Positions 16,703 to 25,298 of a DNA stretch of 64,000 bases are shown in pieces. Position 1 is the stretch's first letter; each line of letters begins with the position of its first letter. Both the position numbers and the translations under genes were made by a program. This DNA is from Amycolatopsis dendrobii (GTDB lineage Bacteria > Actinomycetota > Actinomycetes > Mycobacteriales > Pseudonocardiaceae), in the NCBI RefSeq assembly GCF_014145675.1, contig NZ_JACGZW010000002.1, positions 744,001-808,000 on the forward strand, written 5' to 3'. The notes under the pieces are model-generated. The model was given only the letters and a program-made list of their open reading frames with translations, did no database searches and was not told the origin of the DNA.

Positions 16703-17713
16703 TCACGACCAGTCGATCCGGTCGAACAGGCCGCGCAATTTCGTGCCGCGGGCCGCGTTGGTGGCGCTGATCCACGCGATCCGGCCCATCAGGTGCGCCC
16801 GGAAGTCCGGGTGCCCGGCGCGGTTCTGCTGCGCTGGGCCGGTGCGGGCGCAGTTGTGCAGCACGGCCCGCAGTTCGTCGTACTCGGCGCGGGCGACGGC
16901 AGGCGCGGCGTTCACCACCAGCCCGGCGACGCGCTGCTGCCGGTAAGCCGGTTTCACTGACGTCTTGTCGTCGCGCAGGCGGAAGCCCTCGTCGGTCACG
17001 ATCCGCCGGACGCCTGGCAGCAGCCGGTGCAGCGGCAGGCTCGCGTCGCCGGAGAAGGCCAGATCGTCGGCGTAGCGGGTGTAATTCGCGCCCAGCACGG
17101 CGGCGAGGCCGGAGAGCCTGCGGTCCAGGTGATGGGTGACGGCGTTGGCTACCGAGGGCGACGACGGCGCGCCTTGCGGGAGGTGCGTGCCAGCGAGATG
17201 GCTCAGCATGGCCGACCGGGCGGGGGCGCTGCGCAGGACGTCGACCGGCGTGCGCGTGGTGAGGATTCCGGCGATGGCGGCCGCGACCGCTTTCGGGTAA
17301 CCGGCCAGGTCGAGCAGCGAGCGCACCCGCGACGCGGAGACAGTCGGGAAGAAGCCGGCCAGATCCAGCCGGACCACCACGTCTTGTCCGGCGTGCGGGC
17401 GGGCGCAGGTGTGAATTGAGCGGCCGCGCCGGAAACCGTGCGCGGCCTCGTGGACCGGCAGCGCGTCGAGTACCTGCCTGCGGATCCGTCGCTGCACCTC
17501 GGCCAGTCGCGGTTTCGGCCGCTCGATCAGCCGCGCGCCGCCAGTGGCCGTGGGGATCCAGCGGTAGCTGTAATGCCGCAGCACCGGCCCGGATCGCCGG
17601 TGCCAGCCGCGTTCGTCGGCGAACCAGGACAGCTCGCCCGGCGTGAGGTCGAGGGCGGCGGCGCATTCGTCGAACGTGGTCCAGCGGGCGACCTGCCATC
17701 GCCACACCGGCAT
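16703..17713 (-). CDS. Retron-type reverse transcriptase
   Basis: An RNA-directed DNA polymerase of about 336 residues. Ordered RT blocks are visible: RYSYRWIP-like basic N-terminal region, AAHGFRRGRSI, catalytic VRLDLAGFFPTVSASRV, QGAPSSPSVAN, active site YTRYADDLAFSGD, then RLRDDKTSVKP. Retron hallmarks are NAVTH (the NAxxH motif) and RVAGLVVN where retron RTs usually have VTG, plus GRIAWISATN and LRGLFDRIDW at the end. I favour Met at 17713 because a 12-bp inverted repeat closing the structured upstream RNA ends just before it; the frame itself extends to Met 17755. No fused effector domain is present. Confidence 0.85.
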   Translation of the reverse strand: MPVWRWQVARWTTFDECAAALDLTPGELSWFADERGWHRRSGPVLRHYSYRWIPTATGGARLIERPKPRLAEVQRRIRRQVLDALPVHEAAHGFRRGRSIHTCARPHAGQDVVVRLDLAGFFPTVSASRVRSLLDLAGYPKAVAAAIAGILTTRTPVDVLRSAPARSAMLSHLAGTHLPQGAPSSPSVANAVTHHLDRRLSGLAAVLGANYTRYADDLAFSGDASLPLHRLLPGVRRIVTDEGFRLRDDKTSVKPAYRQQRVAGLVVNAAPAVARAEYDELRAVLHNCARTGPAQQNRAGHPDFRAHLMGRIAWISATNAARGTKLRGLFDRIDWS

Positions 17714-17724
17714 CGGTTCGAGCA

Positions 17725-17875
17725 GCGACGCGGAGGCGACTCGTTCTCCGTTCATCCGCGCTGTCTCGCACGCGGAGCGTGCCGCCGCTGCGCGGGGCGC
17801 TGTGGGTACGTGTCGTGCTGCTCCCCGGGGTTGCCCCGGAGTGGGTGGTCCTCCACCGGCTCACCTCCGCGTCGC
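17725..17875 (-). ncRNA. Candidate retron msr-msd non-coding RNA
   Basis: About 151 bases immediately upstream of the RT on its strand. The ends form a perfect 12-bp inverted repeat (GCGACGCGGAGG at 17864-17875 and CCTCCGCGTCGC at 17725-17736), the layout of retron a1/a2 arms. Between them, in RT sense, are GGTGG-AGGA-CCACC, CCGGGG-CAA-CCCCGG, and a larger stem made of CCGCGC/GCGCGG (17790-17795 with 17756-17761) enclosing GCACGC-TCC-GCGTGC, resembling msr hairpins followed by an msd stem. The branching guanosine is not identified. No covariance search was possible. Confidence 0.6.
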
Positions 17876-17984
17876 CGAAACCCACCCTAGCCAAGATCAC
17901 CGACAAAACCGGCGCCCGGGAAGGAACCCCTGGTGACCGAGCACACTCTTGACCTGAAGCCTTGTCTATAGCAACTTTTGCACT

Positions 17985-18449
17985 ATGCAAGGTTTGCCGG
18001 ACGACGTGGCCGAACTCGAGCGGCTGACTCGCGTGCTCGTGGCCGTGGCCTGGGACAGCGCGCACGCCGCCCCGCGCGGCGTCACCTTCCCGCAGGTGCG
18101 ATTGCTGGTGGTGCTCGACAGCCTGGGACGCGTTCCGTGTTCGCGGCTCGCCGAGGCGATGGGCGTGAACGCGTCCTCGGTCACGCGGCTGGCCGACAAG
18201 CTCGAGGCGCACGGGTACGTCGTGCGCGGCGAAGACGAGCACCGCCGCACAGTGGTGACCATCGAGGTCACCGCTGCCGGGCGCGAGGTTGTGGCGGGGG
18301 TCGTCGGCCGACGCCAGCGCGCGCTGTCCGAGCTGCTGGCGGAAGTGCCTGCCGCACGGAACGAGGCGGTTTCGACGGCGGTCCGCGACCTGGTCCTCGC
18401 GGCGGAATCGGCACCGGGCGTGCCCACAGCCGGGCCGGGCCGGCTGTGA
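17985..18449 (+). CDS. MarR-family regulator (ClC-linked)
   Basis: A 154-residue winged-helix protein: FPQVRLLVVLDSLGRVPCSR, MGVNASSVTRLADKLEAHGY (recognition helix), wing VRGEDEHRRTVVTIEVTAAG. There is no Shine-Dalgarno sequence before the ATG, and TTGCACTATGCAA, a short dyad, spans the start codon, suggesting a leaderless or self-repressed transcript. The stop overlaps the GTG of the chloride channel gene, so the two are translationally coupled, and the protein probably controls its own operon. Confidence 0.88.
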   Translation: MQGLPDDVAELERLTRVLVAVAWDSAHAAPRGVTFPQVRLLVVLDSLGRVPCSRLAEAMGVNASSVTRLADKLEAHGYVVRGEDEHRRTVVTIEVTAAGREVVAGVVGRRQRALSELLAEVPAARNEAVSTAVRDLVLAAESAPGVPTAGPGRL

Positions 18450-20044
18450 AGGTTCCGGCGCGGGCCGCGCACCTCGGCGACTTCGCAGTCAATCCGCGGA
18501 TGCTGCTGATCACCGCGATCGCGCTGCCAGTGGGCGGAGCGGCGGCGGTGGCGGCGTTCGCGCTGCTCAAGCTCATCGGGTTGATCACCAACCTGGTCTT
18601 CTACCAACGCGTCGCCACGGATCTCGTCGCGCCGGGCGCACAGCATCATCCGTGGTGGCTCGTGCTGCTCGCGCCGGTCGTCGGCGGGCTCGTGATCGGC
18701 CTGATGGCGCGCTACGGCTCGGAGAAGATCCGCGGTCACGGCATGCCGGAGGCGATCGAGGCGATCCTCACCGGCGGCAGCCGGGTGGCCCCGCGCGTCG
18801 CGGTGCTGAAACCGGTGTCGGCGGCGGTCAGCATCGGCACCGGCGGCCCGTTCGGTGCCGAGGGGCCGATCATCATGACCGGCGGCGCGGTCGGTTCGAT
18901 CCTCGCGCAGTTGCTGAAGCTGTCCGCGGACGAGCGCAAGACGCTGCTGGTCGCCGGTGCCGCGGGCGGGATGGCGGCGACGTTCAACGCGCCGCTCGCG
19001 TCCGTCCTGCTGGCCGTCGAGTTGCTGCTCTTCGAATGGCGGCCGCGCAGTCTTGTTCCGGTGGCTGCCGCGGTGGCGGTCGCGACCGTGTGCCGCGGGT
19101 TCCTGCTCGGCACCGGACCGGTCTTCGGCGTCCCGTTCACCGGGGCCAGCCCCGGCCCGGCCGCGGACGGTCTCGCGCTCGTCCCCGGCCTGACCGGCGG
19201 GTTGCTGGCGATCGGCGCGACCGCACTCGTCTACTTCGCCGAGGATCTTTTCGGGCGGCTGCCCGTGCACTGGATGTGGTGGCCCGCGATCGGCGGTCTC
19301 GTGATCGGCATCGGCGGCCTGATCGAACCGCACGCGCTCGGCGTCGGCTACGACGTGATCGACACGCTGCTCACCGGACACGCGACCGCGTCGCTGATCG
19401 TCGGGATCCTGGTCGTGAAGACGCTGATCTGGGCGCTTTCGCTGGGATCCGGGACTTCCGGAGGAGTGCTGGCTCCGGTGTTCATGATCGGTGCCGCGCT
19501 GGGCGCCGCGGAAGGCGGGTTGCTGCCGCAGGTCGCACCCGGGTTCTGGGCGACGTGCGGGCTGGCCGCTGTGGTCGGCGGCGTGATGCGGTCACCGTTC
19601 ACCGGCATTGTGTTCACTTTGGAGCTGACCCACGCGTGGAGCTATCTGCTGCCGCTCGTCGTCGCGTCGTTCTCGGCGTACGCGCTTTCGGTGCTGCTGC
19701 TCAAGCGTTCGGTGCTCACGGAGAAGATCGCGCGGCGACGTCTGCACCTCACCCGCGAGTACACGACTGATCCGCTTGAGACGTTCTTCGTGCATGAAGT
19801 GATGACGCATGAACCGGACGTGCAGATGTCGGCCGATGTCGTCGTGTACTCGGACGACACTCTGCGCGACGTCGCGAACGAACTGGCACTCGGGCATACG
19901 ACGCAGGCGCTGGTGGTCGACCGGCACGATCCGTCGCGGGTGCTCGGCAAGGTGACGCTGGCGCAACTGTTGCACGCCCGGCGGCGGGATCTGCACGAGG
20001 AACATCACCGGGAACGCTTGCTGGGCCGGTCGGTCAACGCTTGA
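18446..20044 (+). CDS. ClC-family chloride channel/transporter with CBS domain
   Basis: A 532-residue membrane protein. ClC selectivity-filter segments are seen in order: HGMPEAIEAIL, GTGGPFGAEGPIIM (keeping the gating Glu near residue 139), GTSGGVLAPVFMIG, then FTGIVFTLELTHAW. A C-terminal cytosolic part (about 455-520) looks like a CBS domain (VMTHEPDVQMSADVVVYSDD, TTQALVVDRHDPSRVLGKVT) that in relatives binds adenine nucleotides and regulates gating. The gating Glu suggests either a proton-coupled exchanger or a gated channel. The GTG start overlaps the MarR stop by four bases; the 3' end overlaps the convergent ligase by 11. Confidence 0.92.
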   Translation: MKVPARAAHLGDFAVNPRMLLITAIALPVGGAAAVAAFALLKLIGLITNLVFYQRVATDLVAPGAQHHPWWLVLLAPVVGGLVIGLMARYGSEKIRGHGMPEAIEAILTGGSRVAPRVAVLKPVSAAVSIGTGGPFGAEGPIIMTGGAVGSILAQLLKLSADERKTLLVAGAAGGMAATFNAPLASVLLAVELLLFEWRPRSLVPVAAAVAVATVCRGFLLGTGPVFGVPFTGASPGPAADGLALVPGLTGGLLAIGATALVYFAEDLFGRLPVHWMWWPAIGGLVIGIGGLIEPHALGVGYDVIDTLLTGHATASLIVGILVVKTLIWALSLGSGTSGGVLAPVFMIGAALGAAEGGLLPQVAPGFWATCGLAAVVGGVMRSPFTGIVFTLELTHAWSYLLPLVVASFSAYALSVLLLKRSVLTEKIARRRLHLTREYTTDPLETFFVHEVMTHEPDVQMSADVVVYSDDTLRDVANELALGHTTQALVVDRHDPSRVLGKVTLAQLLHARRRDLHEEHHRERLLGRSVNA

Positions 20045-21362
20045 GGCGTTGTTTGTCCACTTTGCCCACGGGGGTCAGCGGCAACTCGTCGCGAAACTCC
20101 ACAGTGGACGGCACGAAATGCTCGCCGCCGAGTTCTTCGCGGACCTGGTCGCGAAGTTCGTCAGCGGTGGCCTTCTCAGCGACCACCACGGCGTGCAACA
20201 GGGTTCCATCCGGCCCTGGTGCGGGAACGACCGCGGCGGCTTTTACCTTGGGGTGACTGAGAAGCGCGTGCTCCACGGTGGTGGAGGAGACCTTCGTGCC
20301 GTGCTCGCCGGTGACGATGACGTCGTCGATCCGGTCCTCCAGATAGAGGTAGCCGTCCTCGTCGAAGCGGCCGAGGTCGCCGGTGCGCAGCCAGCCGTCG
20401 CCGATCGGCGGTTGCCCGAGGTAGCCGTCCATCATGGACAGTCCGCGGACGAGCACTTCGCCGTCCTCGATCCGGCCTTGCATGCCGGGCACGATGCGGC
20501 CGACGGAACCGAGAAGTCCCGGCCGGGTGAGGACTTCGTCCGCGGAAATGCTGGCGATCATCGGCGCTTCGGTGAGCCCGTAGCCCTGCCCGACGACCGG
20601 GCCGAACACCTTGAGCGCCTCGGCCAGCCGGCGAGGCGGCAGCGGCGCGGCACCGAGGGAAAGCTGCTGCACGCTGGATACGTCCGTAGTGGACAGCCGT
20701 GGATGGTCGAGTACGGCGGCGAGCCGGGGCGGGGTAAGGGAAAACGTGGTGACGCGATGACGCTCCACATCGGAGAGAAGATGCTCGGCATTGAACTCCC
20801 GGTGCAGTACCACGGTGTTGCCGCAGCAGAGCGCGCCTAAAACGGCCGCGTTGCCGGTCATATGCGTGAGCGGAGCGGTGACGAGAGCGGTTTTGGTGCC
20901 GTCCGGCTGGAAGATGTGGGCCACGCCGTCGTAGATCCCGCTGTGCCGGATCAGTTTCGGAGCCCCGGTGGTACCGCCGCTGGGGAAAATCGCCGTGACG
21001 CTGTTCGGCAAAGTGTCCGGAATGGACGGACGCGCCGCGGCGAGCGTGTCGAGTTCGGCGTCGGTGAGCAAGGTCGCCCCGGTCGCCGCGAGCGTCGCCG
21101 CCCGCGCCGGACGGCTCGCGGACGCCGCGATCAGCACGACTTCCAGCCCTCGCAGCTGCGCGGCAAGCTGGGTGAGCACCACTTCCGGCCGGTTGGCGGC
21201 GTCGATCGCCACCATGCCGCGCACCTCGGCGAGCCCGCCGCACAGTCGCGACAGCAGCTCTGACGCCGCCCGGTACGTCATGGTGGTGTCGTCGTGGTGG
21301 AACAGCACGGTGTCGCCACCGTCGCGGAGTGCGGAAAGGACGCGGGACAGGAAAAAGCTCAC
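20034..21362 (-). CDS. AMP-dependent acyl-CoA synthetase/ligase (ANL superfamily)
   Basis: A protein of about 442 residues that activates a carboxylic acid as an acyl-adenylate. Seen: P-loop TAIFPSGGTTGAPKLIRHSG, VGQGYGLTEAPM, GWLRTGDLGRFDEDGYLYLE, and the C-terminal PLTPVGKVDKQRLKR with the adenylation Lys. It is shorter than most (500-550), mainly because the N-terminal subdomain is reduced. GTG 21360-21362 is taken as start (VSFFLSRVLSAL); the frame continues upstream but would overlap the divergent permease. Substrate unknown. Confidence 0.85.
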   Translation of the reverse strand: MSFFLSRVLSALRDGGDTVLFHHDDTTMTYRAASELLSRLCGGLAEVRGMVAIDAANRPEVVLTQLAAQLRGLEVVLIAASASRPARAATLAATGATLLTDAELDTLAAARPSIPDTLPNSVTAIFPSGGTTGAPKLIRHSGIYDGVAHIFQPDGTKTALVTAPLTHMTGNAAVLGALCCGNTVVLHREFNAEHLLSDVERHRVTTFSLTPPRLAAVLDHPRLSTTDVSSVQQLSLGAAPLPPRRLAEALKVFGPVVGQGYGLTEAPMIASISADEVLTRPGLLGSVGRIVPGMQGRIEDGEVLVRGLSMMDGYLGQPPIGDGWLRTGDLGRFDEDGYLYLEDRIDDVIVTGEHGTKVSSTTVEHALLSHPKVKAAAVVPAPGPDGTLLHAVVVAEKATADELRDQVREELGGEHFVPSTVEFRDELPLTPVGKVDKQRLKR

Positions 21363-21420
21363 CCGGCACACCGTAGTCGTGTGTTGGCCGAGAACGGTGA
21401 TCGCGGCTAGGTTCGTTGCC

Positions 21421-22329
21421 ATGACCGCTCCGCCCGCGATCGACGCGGACCCGAGAAGCTGGCGTCGAGCCTTCGCTGATCTGCAGGCCGGGTTGCGTGC
21501 CCGGGAACTGTGGGCGTTGCTCGCGTGGCAGGACATCAAGCAGCGCTACCGGCGTTCGTCGCTGGGGCCGTTGTGGATCACCGTCGGGATGGCAGTCACC
21601 GCGCTCGCGCTGGGCGTGGTGAACTCCGCGTTGTTCGGCACTTCCATCTCGACCCTGCTGCCGAGCATCACCACCGGGCTCATCCTGTGGAACTTCATGA
21701 ACGGCTGCATCGTTGAGGGCTCGGAAACGTTCATCGCGAACGAAGGGATGATCAAGCAGCTCCCCGCCCCGGTGTCGGTGTACGCGCTGCGCACGGTGTG
21801 GCGACAGGCGTTGTACCTGGCGCACAACCTCGTCGTGTACGTACTGGTGCTGGCGATCTTCTTCGGCAAGCTCTCGCACCCGTACCGCTTGGTGGACAAG
21901 GAATACGCGTTGCTGCACCCCGGACTCGGCTGGGGAATGCTGCTCGCCGTGCCCGCGCTGGCCCTGGTCCTGCTGAACGGTGCGTGGGTGGTGCTGCTGT
22001 TCGGCGTGGTGTCCACGCGGTTCCGCGACATCCCGCCGGTGATCCAGAGCTTCATCACGATGCTCTTCTACGCGACACCGATCATGTGGTCGATGGACCA
22101 GGTGCGGGCGATGAACCAAACCTCGCACGAAGGATTCGGCTCCATCGCGGTGAATCTGCTGCAGCTCAATCCGGTTTATCACTTCGTCGAGATCGTGCGC
22201 GCACCGCTGGTCGGGCAGCAGCAAAGCTGGACGCACTGGCTGGTCGCGGGCGTGGTGACCGTGGCCGGCTGGTCGCTGGCGATGCTGGTGCTGCGCAATT
22301 ACCGGGCGCGGGTCGCTTACTGGGTTTGA
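21421..22329 (+). CDS. ABC-2 type transport permease (Wzm/RfbD-like polysaccharide exporter)
   Basis: A 302-residue permease with about six transmembrane helices. The cytosolic N-terminal LLAWQDIKQRYRRSSLGPLW and LPSITTGLILWNFMNGCIVE, FIANEGMIKQLPAPVSVYAL, STRFRDIPPVIQSFITMLFY are hallmarks of Wzm-type exporters for O-antigen, teichoic acid or mycobacterial galactan. These work with a Wzt ATPase, which is usually adjacent, but none is found here, so it must borrow an ATPase or is a solitary remnant. It is divergent from the AMP ligase with a 58-base gap. Confidence 0.88.
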   Translation: MTAPPAIDADPRSWRRAFADLQAGLRARELWALLAWQDIKQRYRRSSLGPLWITVGMAVTALALGVVNSALFGTSISTLLPSITTGLILWNFMNGCIVEGSETFIANEGMIKQLPAPVSVYALRTVWRQALYLAHNLVVYVLVLAIFFGKLSHPYRLVDKEYALLHPGLGWGMLLAVPALALVLLNGAWVVLLFGVVSTRFRDIPPVIQSFITMLFYATPIMWSMDQVRAMNQTSHEGFGSIAVNLLQLNPVYHFVEIVRAPLVGQQQSWTHWLVAGVVTVAGWSLAMLVLRNYRARVAYWV

Positions 22330-22710
22330 TTGTCCACTGAGGACACGACTTTGTGCTGGCGGCCAGGCGCCGGGTTGACCTCCGCGAGCGCAGGCGGCAG
22401 CGAGCCCCGCACTGTCGCGGAACGCCGTTCGGGACGCCTCGCCGCCCACCCGAACCTGTCAAACATCGCTTTGCCTACCATTCCCTCGCCCTCGCCCTCG
22501 CCCTCGCCCTCGCCCTCGCCCTCGCCCTCGCCCTCGCCCTCGCCCTCGCCCTCGCCCTCGCTCGCTGCCCCTGCCGCGATCTCGTCAGCGTCGGCCCGCT
22601 GCTGCCCGTGTTCTCGGTGTGGCTGCAGGAGCTGGTTCTAGCCCCTGGTAGCTGAGCACACCGGCCCGCCGGGGGTTAGCGTTGTCCCAGGGCTCGCGAA
22701 CGGAGGTCGC
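22330..22710. other. Intergenic stretch with a hexanucleotide microsatellite
   Basis: About 380 bases between the permease and the GH3 gene. It opens with the near-palindrome TTGTCCACTGAGGACA right after the stop, then a (CCCTCG)13 tract (separate entry). The long Pro-Ser and Ala-Leu frames seen here come only from the hexamer and are not genes. Confidence 0.6.
22483..22560. repeat. (CCCTCG)13 microsatellite
   Basis: Thirteen uninterrupted copies of CCCTCG over 78 bases, with a partial CTCG after it. Perfect long hexamer tracts are prone to slippage. It lies about 150 bases upstream of the GH3 gene start, so copy number could alter promoter spacing; that effect is inference. Confidence 0.95.
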
Positions 22711-23790
22711 ATGAAGCGTCGGAAGGCATTGCTGGCCATGGCCGTGACGGTGCTCGCGATGAGCACGGTCGCCGCCACCCCCGCTGGTCTCACGCCGCGG
22801 CAACTGGCCGGACAGCGGGTGATCTACTCCTATCCTGGTCTGACGCCGCCCGCCTCGTTGCTGCAACGAATCCGCGCCGGCGAGGCGGCAGGCGTGATCT
22901 TCTTCGGCGAAAACATCTCAAGCTCCCAGCAGATTACCGACGTGGTACGACAATTGCGGGACGCGAACGCGCAGAGCCCGGTCCACCGCCCGTTACTGCT
23001 GATGACCGACCAGGAAGGCGGGAAGGTCCGCCGGTTGCCCGGCGAGCCCGTTTTGTCGGAGAAGCAGGTGGCCCAGTCCGCGGATCCTGCTGCCGCGGCG
23101 AAAGCCGCGGGCACCGGTGCCGGCCAGAACCTCGGCGGGACAGGCATGAACGTCAATCTCGCGCCGGTTCTGGATGTCTACCGCCAACCGGGCAATTTCA
23201 TCGACAAATACGGCCGCTCTTACAGCCAGGACCCCCAGGTAGCTGGTGCACTGGGCCGGGATTTCGTCACCGCCCAGCAGGCAACAGGCGTCGCCGCGAC
23301 AGCCAAGCACTTCCCCGGCCTGGGTGCCGTTCCCGCCGGAAGCAACACCGACGTCGGCCCGGTGACGCTGAACGTGCCCTTGCCCGAACTGCGCGCCAAG
23401 GACGAAGCTCCCTACCGCCCAGTCGTCGACGCCGGCGTGAAGCTAGTGATGCTCTCGTGGGCTGTCTATCCCGCGCTCGACCCCTCCCGTCCCGCCGGAC
23501 TTTCCCCGGCGGCCGTGCGGGAACTCCGAACCAGCACGAACTTCGCCGGGGTGACCGTGACGGACGCTTTGGAGGCGGGTGCCCTGAAGTCCTATGGCGG
23601 ACCGGGAAACCGCGCGGTGCTGGCCGCGAAGGCGGGAATGGATCTGATCCTGGCATCGGCTCGAGACGTGAGCCAGGGGGACGATGCTGCTTCGGCGTTG
23701 GCCGGCGGGTTGTCGGACGGATCCCTGCCGAGCGCGGATTTCACTGCTGCGGTGGATCGGGTTTCGGCACTGCGGGACGGGGTGAAGTGA
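22711..23790 (+). CDS. Secreted GH3-family glycosidase (NagZ-like), atypical active site
   Basis: A 359-residue exported protein: signal peptide KRRKALLAMAVTVLAMSTVAA, then a TIM-barrel GH3 domain with LLMTDQEGGKVRRLPG, KHFPG (199-203) and the nucleophile Asp285 in VTVTDALEAGAL. NagZ enzymes remove beta-N-acetylglucosamine, as from peptidoglycan fragments, using an Asp-His dyad in the loop after KHFPGHG. Here that loop reads KHFPGLGAVPAGSNTDVG, with no histidine, so the general acid must be different or activity reduced. GGAGG-like bases precede the ATG. Stand-alone gene. Confidence 0.88.
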   Translation: MKRRKALLAMAVTVLAMSTVAATPAGLTPRQLAGQRVIYSYPGLTPPASLLQRIRAGEAAGVIFFGENISSSQQITDVVRQLRDANAQSPVHRPLLLMTDQEGGKVRRLPGEPVLSEKQVAQSADPAAAAKAAGTGAGQNLGGTGMNVNLAPVLDVYRQPGNFIDKYGRSYSQDPQVAGALGRDFVTAQQATGVAATAKHFPGLGAVPAGSNTDVGPVTLNVPLPELRAKDEAPYRPVVDAGVKLVMLSWAVYPALDPSRPAGLSPAAVRELRTSTNFAGVTVTDALEAGALKSYGGPGNRAVLAAKAGMDLILASARDVSQGDDAASALAGGLSDGSLPSADFTAAVDRVSALRDGVK

Positions 23791-24203
23791 GCCTTTGCCG
23801 ATGGGGCGTTCGGCTTTTGGCGCTGTGGGGAGGCTGAAGTGAGCCTCTCAGCCGGTGAGGTTGCCGCTGGGTGAGTGCGGCTTCGCCGTGGTTGGCCTGA
23901 GGCTATTTGCGCCACGCGCCTAGCCATTCCCGCCGACATCCTTTGTTGCGTGGCGGCTCGCCCTTGGCTCCAGCCTCGACGTGCGTTGCCGCGCGACGAG
24001 TTCTGGCACCGTCCGCATGCCTCGCTGTGAAGCCCCGTCGTTATGCAAACCGGCTAGCGTCGGTGCCGCAGAACCCCGCTCGGCCCTCCGCGATCATCCA
24101 GCAAACAACCCCCGTTCCGGTGACACCCGGCGGTGTGGACATCGCGCTGTCCTCGGGCTGAACGGGCACCCTTGCGTGCGACCCACCCACGACGGGAGGA
24201 CGA
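23791..24203. other. Intergenic stretch, no gene seen
   Basis: About 410 bases with no coding-like frame. A 12-bp direct repeat TGAAGTGAGCCT occurs at 23783-23794, overlapping the GH3 stop, and at 23835-23846. A promoter for the small membrane protein must lie near the right end. Nothing else stands out. Confidence 0.5.
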
Positions 24204-24506
24204 ATGCAAGCTTGGTGGCTCCTGGTGGCCGTCGCCGCGGTGTTCGTGGTGCTGGCCGTAGTGTTCCTGCGCCGCGCCGCCCGGCGTCGCTCTGCCGTTC
24301 CGCCGCCGAAAGCTGCTCCGACCTCCCCTCCGGACGACTCGACGCGCCGCTGGGTTTCCCCCTCGGACGACGTGCCCCGCCGCGCCCGCCACCGATTGGA
24401 CGAGGCGCATCCCCTTGCGCGCTACCCAGTCGCCCGACAGCGCCCGATGCGGCATCCACGGCCGTCGCCCCAGCAGGAGTCCGCTCGGGAACGGCGAGAC
24501 TCGTAG
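24204..24506 (+). CDS. Small single-pass membrane protein
   Basis: A 100-residue protein with one N-terminal helix (WWLLVAVAAVFVVLAVVFLR) followed by a basic, Pro/Ser/Arg-rich cytosolic tail likely to be disordered. GGGAGGA four bases before the ATG supports the start. No family recognised. It precedes a hydrolase gene on the same strand by about 150 bases. Confidence 0.6.
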   Translation: MQAWWLLVAVAAVFVVLAVVFLRRAARRRSAVPPPKAAPTSPPDDSTRRWVSPSDDVPRRARHRLDEAHPLARYPVARQRPMRHPRPSPQQESARERRDS

Positions 24507-24659
24507 GTCCGAGCGCCAGAGCCAGCACGACGAGTCGCCTCAGCAGCGCCGCCTGGTGCCTACTCCGTCAGACCACTTCGAAGACCTCGTTCAGCGTTCA
24601 TCCCTGTGGGCGAACGCCGAGGCTCCGTTTTTGTCGGTGCCCGCTGAGATGCTTCCGGC

Positions 24660-25169
24660 ATGGTTCCCGTGCTGCTCCTCATCGACGTCCAGAACAACAT
24701 GCTTCTCCCGCCCACCCCGGTCCCCGATGCCGACCGAGTCGCCGCCGCGATCTCCCGTGTCCTGGAACGGGCACGGGCCGCTGGCGCCCAGGTGGTGCAC
24801 GTCCGGAACAACGGCACCGGCCATGACCCCGACGTGCCAGAAACCTCCGGCTGGGAACTAGTGCACGACGTCCGTCCAGGCGAGCACGTAGTCGACAAAC
24901 AAGCACCCGATTCTTTCGCCGACACCCAGCTGGGCTCCCTGTTGCCAGAGTCGGCCCCGCTGATCGTGGCCGGAATGCAGAGCGACTTCTGCGTCCGAGC
25001 CACCGCCTTGGCAGCCCTCGACCGCGGTCATGAGGTCACGCTGGTCCAAGACGCCCATGCCACGTACGACGACGAACTCTCCGCCGCCGAGGAGAGCGCC
25101 CGCGTGGACGAGGAACTGTCGACGGCTGGCGTAAAACTGGTCGGAAGCGAGGAGGTGGTCTTTGCCTGA
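24660..25169 (+). CDS. Isochorismatase-like cysteine hydrolase
   Basis: A 169-residue alpha/beta hydrolase of the isochorismatase superfamily. Seen: the N-terminal Asp in VLLLIDVQNNML, Lys in HVVDKQAPDSFADT, and the nucleophile Cys in LIVAGMQSDFCVRATALAAL, giving the Asp-Lys-Cys triad of amidases such as nicotinamidase and N-carbamoyl hydrolases. The true substrate is not evident. No strong ribosome binding site precedes the ATG, but the domain begins exactly there. Confidence 0.88.
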   Translation: MVPVLLLIDVQNNMLLPPTPVPDADRVAAAISRVLERARAAGAQVVHVRNNGTGHDPDVPETSGWELVHDVRPGEHVVDKQAPDSFADTQLGSLLPESAPLIVAGMQSDFCVRATALAALDRGHEVTLVQDAHATYDDELSAAEESARVDEELSTAGVKLVGSEEVVFA

Positions 25170-25298
25170 CGCCGGTGCCGTTGAGCCGACGGCGACTGTC
25201 ACGTCGATACGCCACCGCACGGGCGATCGATTTCATCGCTGAATCGCAGCGAAAACAGGTGTTGGACTGGGAGGTCGACGCGAGCCAATACTCAGCCC

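Noticed and set aside
22330..22655. Pro-Ser or Ala-Leu repeat protein
   Set aside because: The repeats arise only from the CCCTCG microsatellite; no ribosome binding site or globular part.
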